Shown in pieces: positions 35,578 to 46,059 of a DNA stretch of 64,000 nucleotides (positions are counted from its first letter, which is position 1; each line of letters opens with the position of its first letter). The notes beneath the pieces are model-generated. The model was not told the origin of the DNA, searched no databases, and was given only the letters and a program-made list of their open reading frames with translations. A program made the position numbers and the translations under genes. The stretch is from Diadema setosum (lineage: Eukaryota; Echinodermata; Echinoidea; Diadematoida; Diadematidae): the NCBI GenBank assembly GCA_033980235.1, contig CM067080.1, positions 2,654,001-2,718,000 of the forward strand. The letters run 5' to 3'.

Positions 35578-37326
35578 TTAAGCTTTACCCGAAGACATTT
35601 TGCTTTACCTCGCTATAACAGGTTTGATTGGCTATGTTTTTCTTTGTTTGGAAATCACAAAATTTATCTCGTTATAGCAGTTATTTCGTTATAGCCGATA
35701 TCGCTATAAGAGTAGCATTTTACATGGACTTGTGTGGAAGGAAATTTGGGACTGGGAAAGTTTCCTCGTAATAACCGATATCTCGTTTATAGCAGTGTTC
35801 GTTCATACCGAGTTTCCCCTGTACTTCATAGAATGCTTGTGAAGATGATGCCGCTGCCTGCCCACTTTTCACATACCTCCAAACTGCTCTTTTTACGGTT
35901 CCACCTAGTCCATCTACTACACCCTTTCATAAGAAGTAGCAAAGAAATGCCACTTCATCTTAATCTGCATCTGTTCCTCCCACTTTGTCAAGTTAGAGAA
36001 CAGGAATCTCTGTTTGAATTGGGCACTAGCGCAATCTGAAACCACATGAACTGTGGTTATTTTGGGGTATTTTTGTTTCAGCTTCATCAAGTTATGTTCC
36101 ATAAATGCATTATTATGCTGCATTTCATCTGATACAATGACAATACTTTCAGTGTTGGCAGTTTCAAACTTTATCCAGGCATGTGCGGTGAAAAGCGTTG
36201 CTTGATCGTGGTTCTAATGTGCTGTCTGGATTTCATTTTGATTGGACAGTGTAGCACTCTCTGAAAAGTCCACTTCTAAGAGAATCTCTTCCCCATTGCC
36301 TCTCTCTTTTACCTCATCGATGTATGCCGCTTGACTTCGTTTGATGTACGTGTGGATTAGAAAAGGGTTTCAGCTGCCTTTTCAGTTCCTTAAATGCCTC
36401 TTCAGATGATGACGCAATCTCAACTTTAGCCACACCCTAAGCTGTCTGCCACTGGTGGTGAATGACTGGCACACTTTCTGTTGGTTGAAACTGATCGATG
36501 TTGTCATGACAGGCAGGACACTCCATAGTCATGAATTCCTTGGCAGTAGTATCACAAACCATAGAGGTGGTGAACTCAGAAATGTTCTCTGGAAGGCTTG
36601 TACATTTACGCAGGCCTAGGAGAAGAAGACGCATGTTCTCGTGGTATGTACAAACACATAAATTGTGTGGAATGGCATCGAAAAGTTTTGTTTAGGCCTC
36701 AAATCAAGGAATTTGCTTCGCGATATGGAGATGTTCATATCTTCGCTGAACAGGCAATGTGCTTCGGCCAGAGACATTAGCATGTACTTGGCTTGGACAT
36801 AGGTTTTCACTTTTGCTCCATTGTTATCTTTCCCTCTGATAATGACTCTAATCGTCCTGGTGCCTGCCAGGATATATCATCTCTGTCGTAGAATTCCAGT
36901 ACCTTCCGTTTTATTTCCTCATCAACTGGCTTCCACCCTGTATTGGATGAAGATGGAGAATTGATGTCCAATCCAGCTTCTGTAGCAATAGCTACAGCAA
37001 ACTTGGTGATTTAGGAAGTGCAGAACGGACCTTTTTCACAGCTTTACCCATATAGTTTGATGGCACTGATATGGTGATATTGGTATTGGAAGCTCATCAT
37101 CTGCATCCGTTGTTTGATGTCTAGCCCGCTGCCGACGTTTCTTAATACCTTCATTTTCAGCTGCCCTGTAAGATGACCATTCATATTTCGTCATCTTGTT
37201 TTTGGCCATTTCTCTCAACTGCTTCTTTTCGTAGCTTATCCTTTTCAAGGTGGTCTGTATACTTTGTTGGATTTTTCTTCAGCTGAGCACGCCATCTTGC
37301 AACCCTTTCCTTATTCGTCAGAGACA

Positions 37327-39492
37327 TTGTACTGAAAAACAACAAACAGCATATGTATTAAAATCATTTGATTAAATTTTGCTTTGCGAACATAAGTTGT
37401 AATAAATATAGCAATTATTAATAATAATGTCAAAGTTTTATTGTCAATGTTGTCATAACTGAACTCATGTAAATGCTATGGTTGTATCTAGGCCTATTTC
37501 ATTAATATTTGTATCAAAATCACCAGAGAGAGAATTTCAAGACTCTACGACAAATTCAAAAGTCATTTCTTATCTAAGTTATTTCTTGCAGTCAAAGTGG
37601 GCTGATGTAAAACATTAATTGCATCTTTCAAACTTCACAACAATAAATGTGTACACAGGAAAGTGAAACAAGAAAAATTGACACTCTTTAAATACTGTAT
37701 CCAGGATAATACAGTATGATGAAGACGAGAACAAATCTGCAATGCTGACTGTGCGAAGGTTTTATCACAATGATGCTTCGGCCGCAACCAAAAGCACTAT
37801 GGCCCAGTACCACACAATACAATTTCTGGACAGATTCTCTGCCAATTTTTGTTGATAATTATCCACCTATCCAAAGTACTAAATCCCTGAATTTCCCTTG
37901 AAAGTGACAGTTTTATGGCATTAAGAGACCACTTGTGACCCCCTGTCTCCCAAAACACCTTGATCACAAGATGACTGATGTAATGCAGTCTTTCCACAAG
38001 TCTACATGGGAAATTCCACATACATATGCAATGTAGTGAAAAACACCACTGCTGATTAGTGTAATAAACTAAAAATTCGAGGCAATTTACAGATGATTCA
38101 ATATTTCCTTTCTATTCATTGTACATGGTCAGCAGAAGATGAACAAATCATTTTTTACAAAATTGTAAAGCTCCTATACATGTGTGTACATCTCTGTTAC
38201 GGACGTACATTACGGATGTACCAAAAAAAAAAAAAAGAGCGTACGTCTGTACATTAATTAATTAGTATTCAATTATCATGGAGCAGATGCCCCTTTGTGT
38301 GTATTTTAAGAGAGGGGTATGAGCTTGCTTTGCATCAGTATTTTCCTCTTTATTGGATGTTTTGTTTTCTTGCGAAATTATTATTTTTTTTTGTTACGGA
38401 TGTACATGACCCAAATAGGTTGAAAATTAATTATCAATACAAAGTAATTCAAAGTGTCATATCAACTTTCACTTACAAATTTCTGTTCACCTATCTGTAC
38501 TCATCAAACACATAACAAAGAGTGGTAATTCCATAGTTTATGAAGAAGATATCTAACAAATCAATGAGACATCATTGTGTTGATCAAATTGTGTTGTATG
38601 TTTTCTCTTGATTTGAAGGGGTTTTGTGACCTTGACCTTGGCACAAACTATTTCTACTTTTTGATTCCTCAAAATTCATACCATTATATTTCAATTGACA
38701 TGTCATTTAGCTTAGTTTATTCAATTTGAAAATTTCACCTACTGGTAGACATATTTATGGAGTTGCCCGAATATGAGTAACTGTCATTGGTAGCGTACTG
38801 TACACGAGATTCTTTCGTAGAAATATCGCCCTATTTCATCTAAACTTATAACGTAATCATGTAAACTGTATTAACTGTTCACCTGTACCTCCGTGAGAAA
38901 ATATTTTGTTATACCTTGCTGATCAGTACATGAATCAAGTGAATTTACTTTGTGTAAACCTTTAGTGAAAGCAGACAGACCTCTCCTTTCCCCGTTCTCC
39001 TTTCTACTTTCCTATCTCTACGCATGTCATCCCTTCCTCCTATTTTCTTTCCGAAGTGTGTTATGTACGGGGCTGAACGCTTACGCTGTAGCCCCACTGT
39101 ATAACAATTCATTGTTTCATTCCTTATACGGTTTGCTGTACGTTGTGTAAAGGCAAAGTAGAAAAAATACTTTGTTTACAACTTTTATGTATATGTATGG
39201 CACTAACAATGTATGTATACAGTATATGCATGTACACGTACAATGATGAGACAGAAACCAATTAAAAAAAGATGGTGTTAAATTGCCGGTAATCATTTGT
39301 GGTGTTAAATTAACATCTACGGGTGTCACTTCGAAATAAAAAAAAAAAAAACTTGTTGTTGTTGTTTCTTTTATAGGTAATTAGTGTTTTGCTGTTTTTT
39401 TTTTTTAGTTTGAAGTTCACCAAGACAAACAAGAACTTAGCGCTAATTTACTTAATTTTTTTAACAAGTTATGACCACATTTATATCGCAGT
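37327..39492. other. 5' end of element A and flanking DNA, no gene
   Basis: From 37327 to 38768 is the right (5') non-coding part of element A, with the TTACGGAYGTAC repeats at 38197-38405. Beyond 38768 the sequence is AT-rich, with poly-A and poly-T runs at 39339 and 39398 and no recognisable protein. Confidence 0.5.
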
Positions 39493-39652
39493 CAGTGGCT
39501 GATCAAGAGAGAGGGCGCACCGGGGGTGCGCCGGCTCTTTATCTTTATTTTCTTTTTTGTTAAAACGAAAGAAAAAAATGGCGGCGTACCCCCTCCCCCC
39601 TTTAATTTTTCAAAGGCGCCTCCCTTTTAGGGAATTCCTGGATCCGCCTGTG
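39493..39652. mobile_element. short MITE with CAGTGGCTGATC-type ends
   Basis: The left end is CAGTGGCTGATC; the right end is the complement of CACAGGCGGATC. GCAGT sits outside both (39488-39492 and 39653-39657), a possible target duplication. The interior has an inverted pair, gggcgcaccggg and gggtgcgcc. Similar GGATCC-type ends occur at 8044. Confidence 0.45.
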
Positions 39653-39676
39653 GCAGTGACACCAGTTGGTGTGGTC

Positions 39677-40262
39677 TGTATCACCCCTAAATGTAATATC
39701 AACGCTAAATGTAATATCGACCCTAAATTTAATACTCCTCCTAAGTTAGTAACAACCCTAAATGTAATACATATTAACGCTAAATGTAATACATGTCAAG
39801 ACTAAATGTAATAACAACCCTAAATGTAATATATTTTAACGCTAAATGTAATAATCTGAAACAACCCTAAATGTAATAACAACCCTTAATGTAATAACTG
39901 TAATATCGACCGTAAATGTAATATTTTTAACCCTAATGTTATATTTTTAATGCTAAGTGTGATATCAACCCTAAATGTCATACAAATTAACGCGAAATGT
40001 AATAACCATCCTAAATGCAATTCATGTCAACCCTATTAAATGTTATACATTTTAACGCTAAATGCAATTACGACGCTAAATTTAACACACCTTAACCCTT
40101 TTAAAATCTAAGAACACCCCCTAAATGTATTATATTTGAACGCTAAGTGTAATAATCGAGTGAACCCAAACTGTAATAACCGGAGACAACCTTATTAAGA
40201 TGTAAAGCATGTCAACCCTAAATGTAATACTTTGTGACCCTTCAATTTAATATCCACCCCTT
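39677..40262 (+). repeat. left arm array of foldback 1 (CCCTAAATGTAAT units)
   Basis: Irregular units of roughly 16-30 bp centre on CCCTAAATGTAATA or CGCTAAATGTAATA. Every CCCTAA unit contains the reverse complement of the TTAGGG telomere hexamer. Confidence 0.9.
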
Positions 40263-41224
40263 TTCTGTATGAGACTTTAGGATTTTGCATGATTTATATT
40301 ACAGGAGCTTAGTGGTCGTCAGTCTTATGCAAAAGGCAATGGCACGAGCGTTTTGAATTTATTCTTGGTTTTCTCGTACAGCTTTTTCGGCCTTTCAAAT
40401 TGCAGCATAACATGTATCCATTGCTTCATGTTGTGCAATTGATAACATCATCGAGCCAACAGTTCAGACTTCGCTTGAAGTCAGTTTGCCATACTCATAC
40501 AGTCATATAACATAGGAAAGTCAATGATATAAATGGTGACTCAAAGATGATTAAAAAGATATATATTTCTTTTTGCTTTACTGGCAATTTCGAATCTATT
40601 TCGTGTACCCTCCCTACGACCAACTGCCCCAGTTTCGTGTCACTAAGTATAGTAGTGATTGCCAGGAGCAGTGAACAATGTCATGAGGCTATCAAATATT
40701 TCGAACATTGATTTGCTGCCCTGTCAATGTGTGACAGATATTTCATTATTGAAAGACTATAAAGATAATGATGTTTCATAAAAATTTTGCGAAATCTTTC
40801 TAAATCTTTCTAATTTCTAATTTTCTAAATCTACCGGTACTCGCTCTATCATCCGATTTCATCAGTAGGCATATGTGTTTTTTCATGCAATATTATTCTG
40901 ATTCAGAATTTCCTTTTAAAGAATTTTTGCCAATTTTTATTTTTCAGCAGAACTGTAAACAATCATGAATGAAGATTGGAATACAAAATGTTTTTGTATT
41001 GTAATAGATAAAGGTAAATAGATTTAAAAACTATGTCACATGGACCTGATTGACCTTGCAGTAAACAAAGGAACTAATAAGACTGTGTGATTTTTCCCTA
41101 GGTAAACAACTAAAAGAAATCTAAGCAACTATTGCTGTTCTTGAATGCTTTAGAAGGTTGCATCATATTTCCTACCCCCTGACCTTTTGCCCGATATTCT
41201 GCGTTGGTTCCACTCTCAATAATG
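40263..41224. other. central loop of foldback 1
   Basis: Unique AT-rich sequence without ORF or motif similarity. It has neither the tandem unit nor any transposase signature. Confidence 0.6.
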
Positions 41225-43359
41225 AGGTGTATTAATTTTAGGTTCGTAATATTACATTTAGCGTTAAAATGTATTACATTAGATAGAGTTGACATGAATT
41301 ACATTTTGGATTATCAGTACATTTAGCTTTAAAATGTATTATATTTAGGGTTGTTATTACATTTAGCGTTAGTATGTATTACATTTAAGGTCGATATTAC
41401 ATTTAGCGTTAAGATGTATTACATTAAGGGTCGATATTACATTAAAGGTAGGGAATCCCATTTGCATGCCTTAAATGAAGAGTTGTATAAATACAGTGGT
41501 ATGTTGAAGAGAGTATCATTTTAGAAACTCCCATAAAGTATTGAAAGTGGAAGGTACATTGCTATGCTACCTTTGCAGACCAATGCACTGCATGTGTGTC
41601 CATCATGTATATTTTGTGAAGAAAGTTCATCAAAACTTACAAACATTTCTATATACATTCTTGCCACACACTCTATATGTTATTACATCAGCTCTTATAC
41701 TTTAAGATTTGTGTTTATAGATAAAAAAAAATACAGAAGACTGCAACAAAAAGGCTTAAGTGTGGCTGACACACAGAACTACTGAGTAGTTGAGTTTTGT
41801 GCATTATTCAAATTGTAGATAACTGTTGACTTCCAAATTTCTCAGCACTGGCCTAAACAAGTCCCCTGAGGTTCATATTTAACGTTTTGCTGCATTTTGG
41901 GAGGTCTGTAAAAGGTATCCCCTACCTTTAAGGGTTGAAATGTATTACATTTACGGTTGTTATTACATTTAGGGTTGAGGTGTATTACATCTAGAGTCGT
42001 TATTACGTTTAGCGTTAAGATGTATTACATTTAGGGTTAAAAATCATTACATTTAGGGTTGACATGTAATACATGTAGGGTTGTCTCCGGTTATTACATT
42101 TTAGTGTTAAAATGAATCACATTAATCGTTGTTTCAGGTTATTACATTTAGCGTTAAAATGCATTACATTTAGGGTCGTTATTACATTAAGGGTTAAGGT
42201 GTATTACATTTAGCGTTAAAATGCATTACATTTAGGGTCGTTATTACATTAAGGGTTAAGGTGTATTACATTTAGCGTCGTTATTACGTTTAGCGTTAAA
42301 ATGTATAACATTTAGCGTCGTTATTACGTTTAGGGTTGACATGTATCACATTTAGGGTCGTTACTTAATTTAGGGTTAAGATGCATTACATGTAGGGTCG
42401 ATATTACATTACGGGTTTAAAAATATTACATTTAGGGTCGATATTACATTTAGGGTTGATTTGTATTACATTTAGGGTTGTTATTACATTTAGGGTTGAC
42501 ACGTATTACATTTAGGATTAAAATGTATTACATTTAGGGTTAAAATGTATTACATTTAGGGTTGACTCGATTGTTACATTTAGCGTTAAAAATGTATCAC
42601 ATTTAGCGTTGTTATTACATTTAGGGTTATGGTGTATTACATTTAGGGTCGTTATTACATTTAGCGTTAAGATCAGTGTATTACATTTAGGGTCGATATT
42701 TCATTTAGGGTTAAAAGTTATTACATTTAGGGTTGTCATTACATTCAGGGTTAAAATGTATTACATTTAGGGTTGTTATAACATTTAGGGTTAAGGTGTA
42801 TTACATTTAGCGTTAAGATGTTTAACATTTAGGGTCGATATTACATTTAGGGTTAAAAATTATTACATTTAGGGTGGTCATAAAGGGTTCACTTGTATTT
42901 CATGTAGGGTTGTCTCCGGTTAGTATTATATTTGGGGTTAAAATGTATTACGTTAAGCGTTGTTTCAGGTTATTACATTTAGGGTTAAAATGTATTACAT
43001 TTAGGGTCATTACATTTAGGGTTAAGGTCCATTACATTTAGCGTCGTTATTGCATTTAGCGTTAAAATGTTTTACATTTAGTGTCGTTATTATATTTAGG
43101 GTCGTTATTACATTTAGGGTTAAGATGTATTACACTTAGGGTCCATATTACAATTAGGGTTGACATGTATTACATTTAGGGTTGTCTCCGGTTATTACAT
43201 TAAGGGATAAAATGTATTACATTTACGGTTGACTCGATTATTACATTTAGCGTTAAAAATGTATCACATTTAGCGTTGTTATTACATTTAGGGTAAAGGT
43301 GTATTACATTTAGTGTCGATATTACATTTAGCGTTGATATTACATTTAGGGGTGATACA
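41225..43359 (-). repeat. right arm array of foldback 1 (ATTACATTTAGGG units)
   Basis: Units such as GTATTACATTTAGGGTTGTT and ATTACATTTAGCGTTAAAAT alternate. A G/C exchange (TTTAGGG versus TTTAGCG) marks two unit types. Higher-order duplications are visible, for example the block around 42130-42200 is repeated at 42205-42265. Confidence 0.9.
41446..41927. mobile_element. 482-bp MITE with TTAA duplication inside foldback 1
   Basis: The left end is AGGTAGGGAATCCC, the right end the complement of AGGTAGGGGATACC. TTAA flanks both sides (41442-41445, 41928-41931). The interior is unrelated to the surrounding array and has no ORF longer than 73 codons. AG-starting TIRs with TTAA suggest a Kolobok-like origin. 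Confidence 0.8.
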
Positions 43360-43379
43360 TGGTTTCTCATATGACACTG

Positions 43380-43620
43380 TTCGAGTATCATACCGTTAGC
43401 ACTGACATCAGCAAATTCAAATCAACACCATTATAGTGCCATTGTTGAATTAACACCAGCCCAGTGTCAAAAATATCACCACCTATACACTGTCAAATCG
43501 ACACCACGAAGTGCCAAGTGAACACTTGTCAACACCATCACAATATACTTTCTAGCTGTCACTGTAATACTCTATTGACACTTGATCCGTGTTAGATTTA
43601 AAACTCATGGTGTTAAAGCT
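43380..43620. repeat. degenerate CAACACC/GACACTG short-motif region
   Basis: Motifs such as caacaccatt, gacactgt, cagtgtca and gacacca recur in both orientations. Similar 'ggtgttaaatt' motifs stand on the other side of foldback 1 at 39273-39330, so the foldback may have landed inside an older repeat. Confidence 0.35.
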
Positions 43621-43653
43621 AATATCGATCGTTTTGCTATGCATGATAAGATA

Positions 43654-43659
<6 letters not shown>

Positions 43660-43716
<57 letters not shown>

Positions 43717-43790
43717 GTATGTATGTATATATATATATATATATATATACATATATATACATATTTAATTATATATATATAGGAATTTTC
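43660..43790. repeat. (TC)n(TA)n microsatellite
   Basis: About 13 TC units, then alternating TA with tatgtatg interruptions to about 43782. Confidence 0.9.
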
Positions 43791-43796
43791 CCAATG

Positions 43797-43935
43797 TTGG
43801 ACTTTGAATGTTATAATCATAAGAAGAATGAGTCTCGTGTAGACACCAGTAGATCAAACAAGAAGGTTTTTATTCAAAAAAAAAAAAAAAAAAAAAATCA
43901 ACCCGCCTCGGGTCTTCGTCAGTGTAGTGTATACG
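43797..43935 (-). mobile_element. Penelope-like or LINE 3' terminal fragment
   Basis: Read on the minus strand it runs CACTGACGAAGACCCGAGG, CGGGTTGA, a T-run, then gaataaaaaccttcttgttt and gatctactggtgtctacacg. I recognise this as a very common invertebrate retroelement end, but cannot name the family with certainty. Confidence 0.4.
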
Positions 43936-44007
43936 AGGACAATGATAAGTTTTTGCAAAAAACTTATCATTGTCCTAGTATACACTACACTGACGAAGAT
44001 CGAGGCG
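43904..44007. repeat. 104-bp near-perfect hairpin
   Basis: The arms cgcctcgggtcttcgtcagt...aatgataagttttt and the complement aaaaacttatcatt...actgacgaagatcgaggcg match over almost 50 bases each side with two or three mismatches or gaps and a 2-base centre. It sits at the junction of a minus-strand retroelement end and a plus-strand LINE end. Confidence 0.85.
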
Positions 44008-44161
44008 TATGCTGCACCAAAATTATGGAATAATCTCCCTATGTTTGTAAGTTTGTAAGGTCGGGTTAAAAAGTCATCTCTTGAAGTATTGTATTTTATT
44101 TCTAAATTTCTTTTTGTAATGCGTAGTATTTTATTATAGTAGCTGCACAATGTAAATGTCC

Positions 44162-44212
<51 letters not shown>

Positions 44213-44225
44213 GTTGTTATTATTA
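43990..44225 (+). pseudogene. LINE 3' end with (ATT)n tail
   Basis: The frame from about 44000 reads IEAYAAPKLWNNLPMFVSL then stops, matching the APKLWN-x-LP block at LINE ORF2 C-termini. About 130 bp later an (ATT)n run (44163-44228) serves as tail. Only the last part of the element is present. Confidence 0.6.
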
Positions 44226-44256
44226 TTATCTACAGATGGCATATTTGGGACTCATT

Positions 44257-44261
<5 letters not shown>

Positions 44262-44297
<36 letters not shown>
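44262..44297. repeat. (TA)n microsatellite
   Basis: About 18 TA units. Confidence 0.95.
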
Positions 44298-44299
<2 letters not shown>

Positions 44300-44588
44300 T
44301 GTATCTCATATTTTTGTCATGTATTGCATTAGCGTATGAGCTAAGATTGTTTAAAGGCTTGAACTTAAAAATTGTGTTCGACTCTCCAAATCTGTCAGTT
44401 TTGTTATTTTCATCATGTACATGATATCTTCCCCCTATGTTATTTAAAGCCATTCATGTCCTTTCTGTTATATGCATTAAATTGTTTTCTATTATACGCT
44501 GATATGTGTATAGGGTGCTGTTATACAGTAAGCATGCTCCTTGTGTGACTATACGATAACAGCATACATTTCGATGGTTTAATTTCAG

Positions 44589-44679
44589 GGTTTATGGCAC
44601 TGATTGCAATGTGACATCAGGGATGCTAATTGCTGGTAGAGGTGTTACCAGAGGGAACGCAGGAATTAAGTGGCTCGAG
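44589..44679 (+). CDS. candidate orphan exon (30 codons), unknown protein
   Basis: A 91-bp stretch lies between a pyrimidine-rich acceptor (gtttaatttcag) and a donor (GAG|gtatga) and is open in one frame: VYGTDCNVTSGMLIAGRGVT followed by RGNAGIKWLE. The other two frames contain stops. The peptide matches nothing I recognise, and no partner exon was found nearby. It may be chance or a remnant inside a mobile element. Confidence 0.25.
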
Positions 44680-44827
44680 GTATGATTAAAATCCATTTAC
44701 TTCAAGGTAAGTATCACCAATGAGTGTGTTAATTTTTACACGCATACATACCTACCATGGCTCTACGCACATGGACTATGAACGGACGTTTTTCTCTGTT
44801 CCGACCTAAATCGCCGCCATCCGGATT

Positions 44828-45092
44828 GGCCCGAATTCACAAAGGTGGTACAATCTTGTCAATGGTTTAAACCATGGACAAAGACCATGGAGCGCCAAGT
44901 GTCGCATGGAAAATTTCATTACGAAATCATTCATTTTATCGACTAAATGATTATTCTGTAACGAAATTATAATTTTGTTGACTAAATGACTGATTTCGTA
45001 ACGAAATATTCCGTGCGACACTTGGCACACCATGGTTTTTGTCCATGGTTTAAACCATGGACAAGATTGTACCACCTTCGTGAATTCGGGCC
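44828..45092. mobile_element. palindromic MITE (GGCCCGAATTCAC ends), copy 1
   Basis: It begins GGCCCGAATTCACAAAGG and ends with the complement of GGCCCGAATTCACGAAGG. Almost the whole 265 bp is a mirrored pair (ccatggtttaaaccatgg blocks, aaatgattattctgt and its partner). ATT outside both ends (44825-44827, 45093-45095) is a 3-bp duplication, which fits PIF/Harbinger-like elements. Confidence 0.8.
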
Positions 45093-45349
45093 ATTATGTG
45101 CATCTTGACGAGTACATTCAGATGTTTGGACAATGACGATTATGTACTCGTTCATCGTATTTGACCAAAAAACAACAACAACAACAAAAAACGTTCACCT
45201 TATTTTGGTTTTATTTCGTAGGTGCCTTTTCAGACTTAACTGCCTTTAGAAAATCGGCAAATGATGGGGAATAGCAAACCTCAAATCATAACAAATTTCG
45301 TGTCAAAAAATAAGTAATTATCAGTGGAAAATTGAGCAAAGAAAATGGA

Positions 45350-45425
45350 ATTCCATCGGGATTCGAAGCTGAGACCTCCGGAAATCTAGCCAGGTGCTCT
45401 ACTGACTGAGCTATAGAAAGCCCTA
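45350..45425 (-). ncRNA. tRNA-like sequence (SINE head or tRNA pseudogene)
   Basis: The minus strand reads TAGCTCAGTCAGTAGAGCA, a good A box / D-arm, followed about 35 bases on by AGCTTCGAATCCCGA, a B box / T-arm. The anticodon stem (CCTGG...CCGG) and acceptor stem pair poorly, and there is no CCA-type end. This fits a tRNA-derived SINE or decayed tRNA more than a functional gene. Confidence 0.5.
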
Positions 45426-46059
45426 GTGCAGTGTTCGTCCCAGAAACCCCAAATTCTCAATGGTCAGAAGTTATAACAATGTGTTTGTGTATGACACACA
45501 TGTACACACTTATTGATTAGTAATTACTGCAGTGGACACTTGTGGACGCGCATGTAACGTTGCTTAATGGTAAGACATACATGTCGTCTACCATTTCTGT
45601 CCATGTTTACTCTGAAACAGTGTGCGAAAATGGAAAAATTAGATTACAAATTACAACCATCTTGCCGAAATGCTTGTTTTTCTCTCGTAAAGTACGTGTT
45701 CGCAAATAAAATTAACTGAGTGATGATTTCTCAATTTCTATACTACAACTGCGCATGCATCTTTCTTGTTAAGAGAGTTATTATCTACTGCGCATGTAGA
45801 TTTAAGATATCTCAAAGCGCCGTTTTGTTTTTACTCCAGGCTGGCTGTCGGTGATGCACGATGGGATCAAAGCAGGAAAGCATCTTTAGAATGTTATTGC
45901 GACGCTTTTCACAGAAACAAGAGTTTGGATTAATAAACGAGCGATGTATGTCCGTGTGTGGTAGGTCCTTGCATACACACACAAAAAAGTAAACATTAGG
46001 CCTACTTATACCTAAATCATATTGTTATAATACATTACTAGAAATGTCGCTATGGCGAC

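Larger units (their letters stand above)
34130..35821. mobile_element. non-autonomous Tigger/pogo-like element (1692 bp)
   Basis: The left end CAGTGGAAACTCGATATAAC and right end, complement of CAGGGGAAACTCGGTATGAA, are flanked by TA on both sides (34128-34129 and 35822-35823). The subterminal sequence repeats CTCGTTATA/TATAACGAG many times. No transposase remains. Its removal rejoins the host frame from GQAAASSSQAFYE to VARNPKID in the element A gene. The termini resemble those of the full Tigger at 55262. Confidence 0.85.
33830..37326 (-). pseudogene. transposase-like gene of element A (N-terminal and central parts), decayed
   Basis: The gene starts MSLTNKERVARWRAQLKKNP (ATG at about 37326). 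It continues in shifting frames through KDKLRK, KWSSYR-like basic sequence, GWKPVDEEIKRKVLEFYDRD, the LRPKQNFSMPF block followed by CTYHENM, CPACHDNID, EILLEVDFSES...NEIQTAH, VVSDCASAQFKQRFLFSNLT, MKWHFFATSYERV and GVVDGLGGTVKRAVWRYVKS, then an acidic tail ending near 33833. I know this arrangement from many unnamed invertebrate proteins; conserved Asp/His blocks suggest a DDE-like nuclease, which is inference. Several frameshifts and stops, plus the insertion at 34130-35821, disable it. Confidence 0.75.
27818..38768 (-). mobile_element. TIR DNA transposon 'A' (GGGCAAYTCCATAA ends) with nested insertions
   Basis: The left terminus is GGGCAATTCCATAATTA (27818) and the right terminus is the complement of GGGCAACTCCATAAATA (38768), 15 of 17 matching. 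Subterminal TTACGGACGTAC-type repeats lie near both ends: 27838, 28003, 28190, 28200 and 28230 on the left; 38197, 38211, 38240 (inverted) and 38394 on the right. The only conserved gene inside is the minus-strand transposase-like pseudogene. A 237-bp MITE, a LINE and a Tigger-like element are nested within. It landed at the last codons of an older LINE. No clear target duplication is visible. Confidence 0.6.
39677..43359. mobile_element. foldback (FB/TU-like) transposon 1 with telomere-like tandem units
   Basis: Both ends begin TGTATCACCCCTAAATGTAA and the first 45 bases are identical in inverted orientation. The left arm (to about 40262) is a tandem array of ACCCTAAATGTAATA-type units; the right arm (about 41225-43359) is the same array inverted. 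The arms differ in length (about 0.6 kb and 2.1 kb including a 486-bp insertion with its TSD). The roughly 960-bp loop has no ORF. Long inverted arms built of short tandem repeats define foldback elements, known in Drosophila (FB) and sea urchin (TU). No clear target duplication. Confidence 0.85.

Noticed and set aside
39677..43359. Interstitial telomere sequence
   Set aside because: TTAGGG never occurs in pure head-to-tail runs. It is one part of a longer unit and the arrays are inverted with defined ends, which fits a foldback element.
45350..45425. Functional tRNA gene
   Set aside because: A and B boxes are good but anticodon and acceptor stems do not pair well, so I list it as tRNA-like only.
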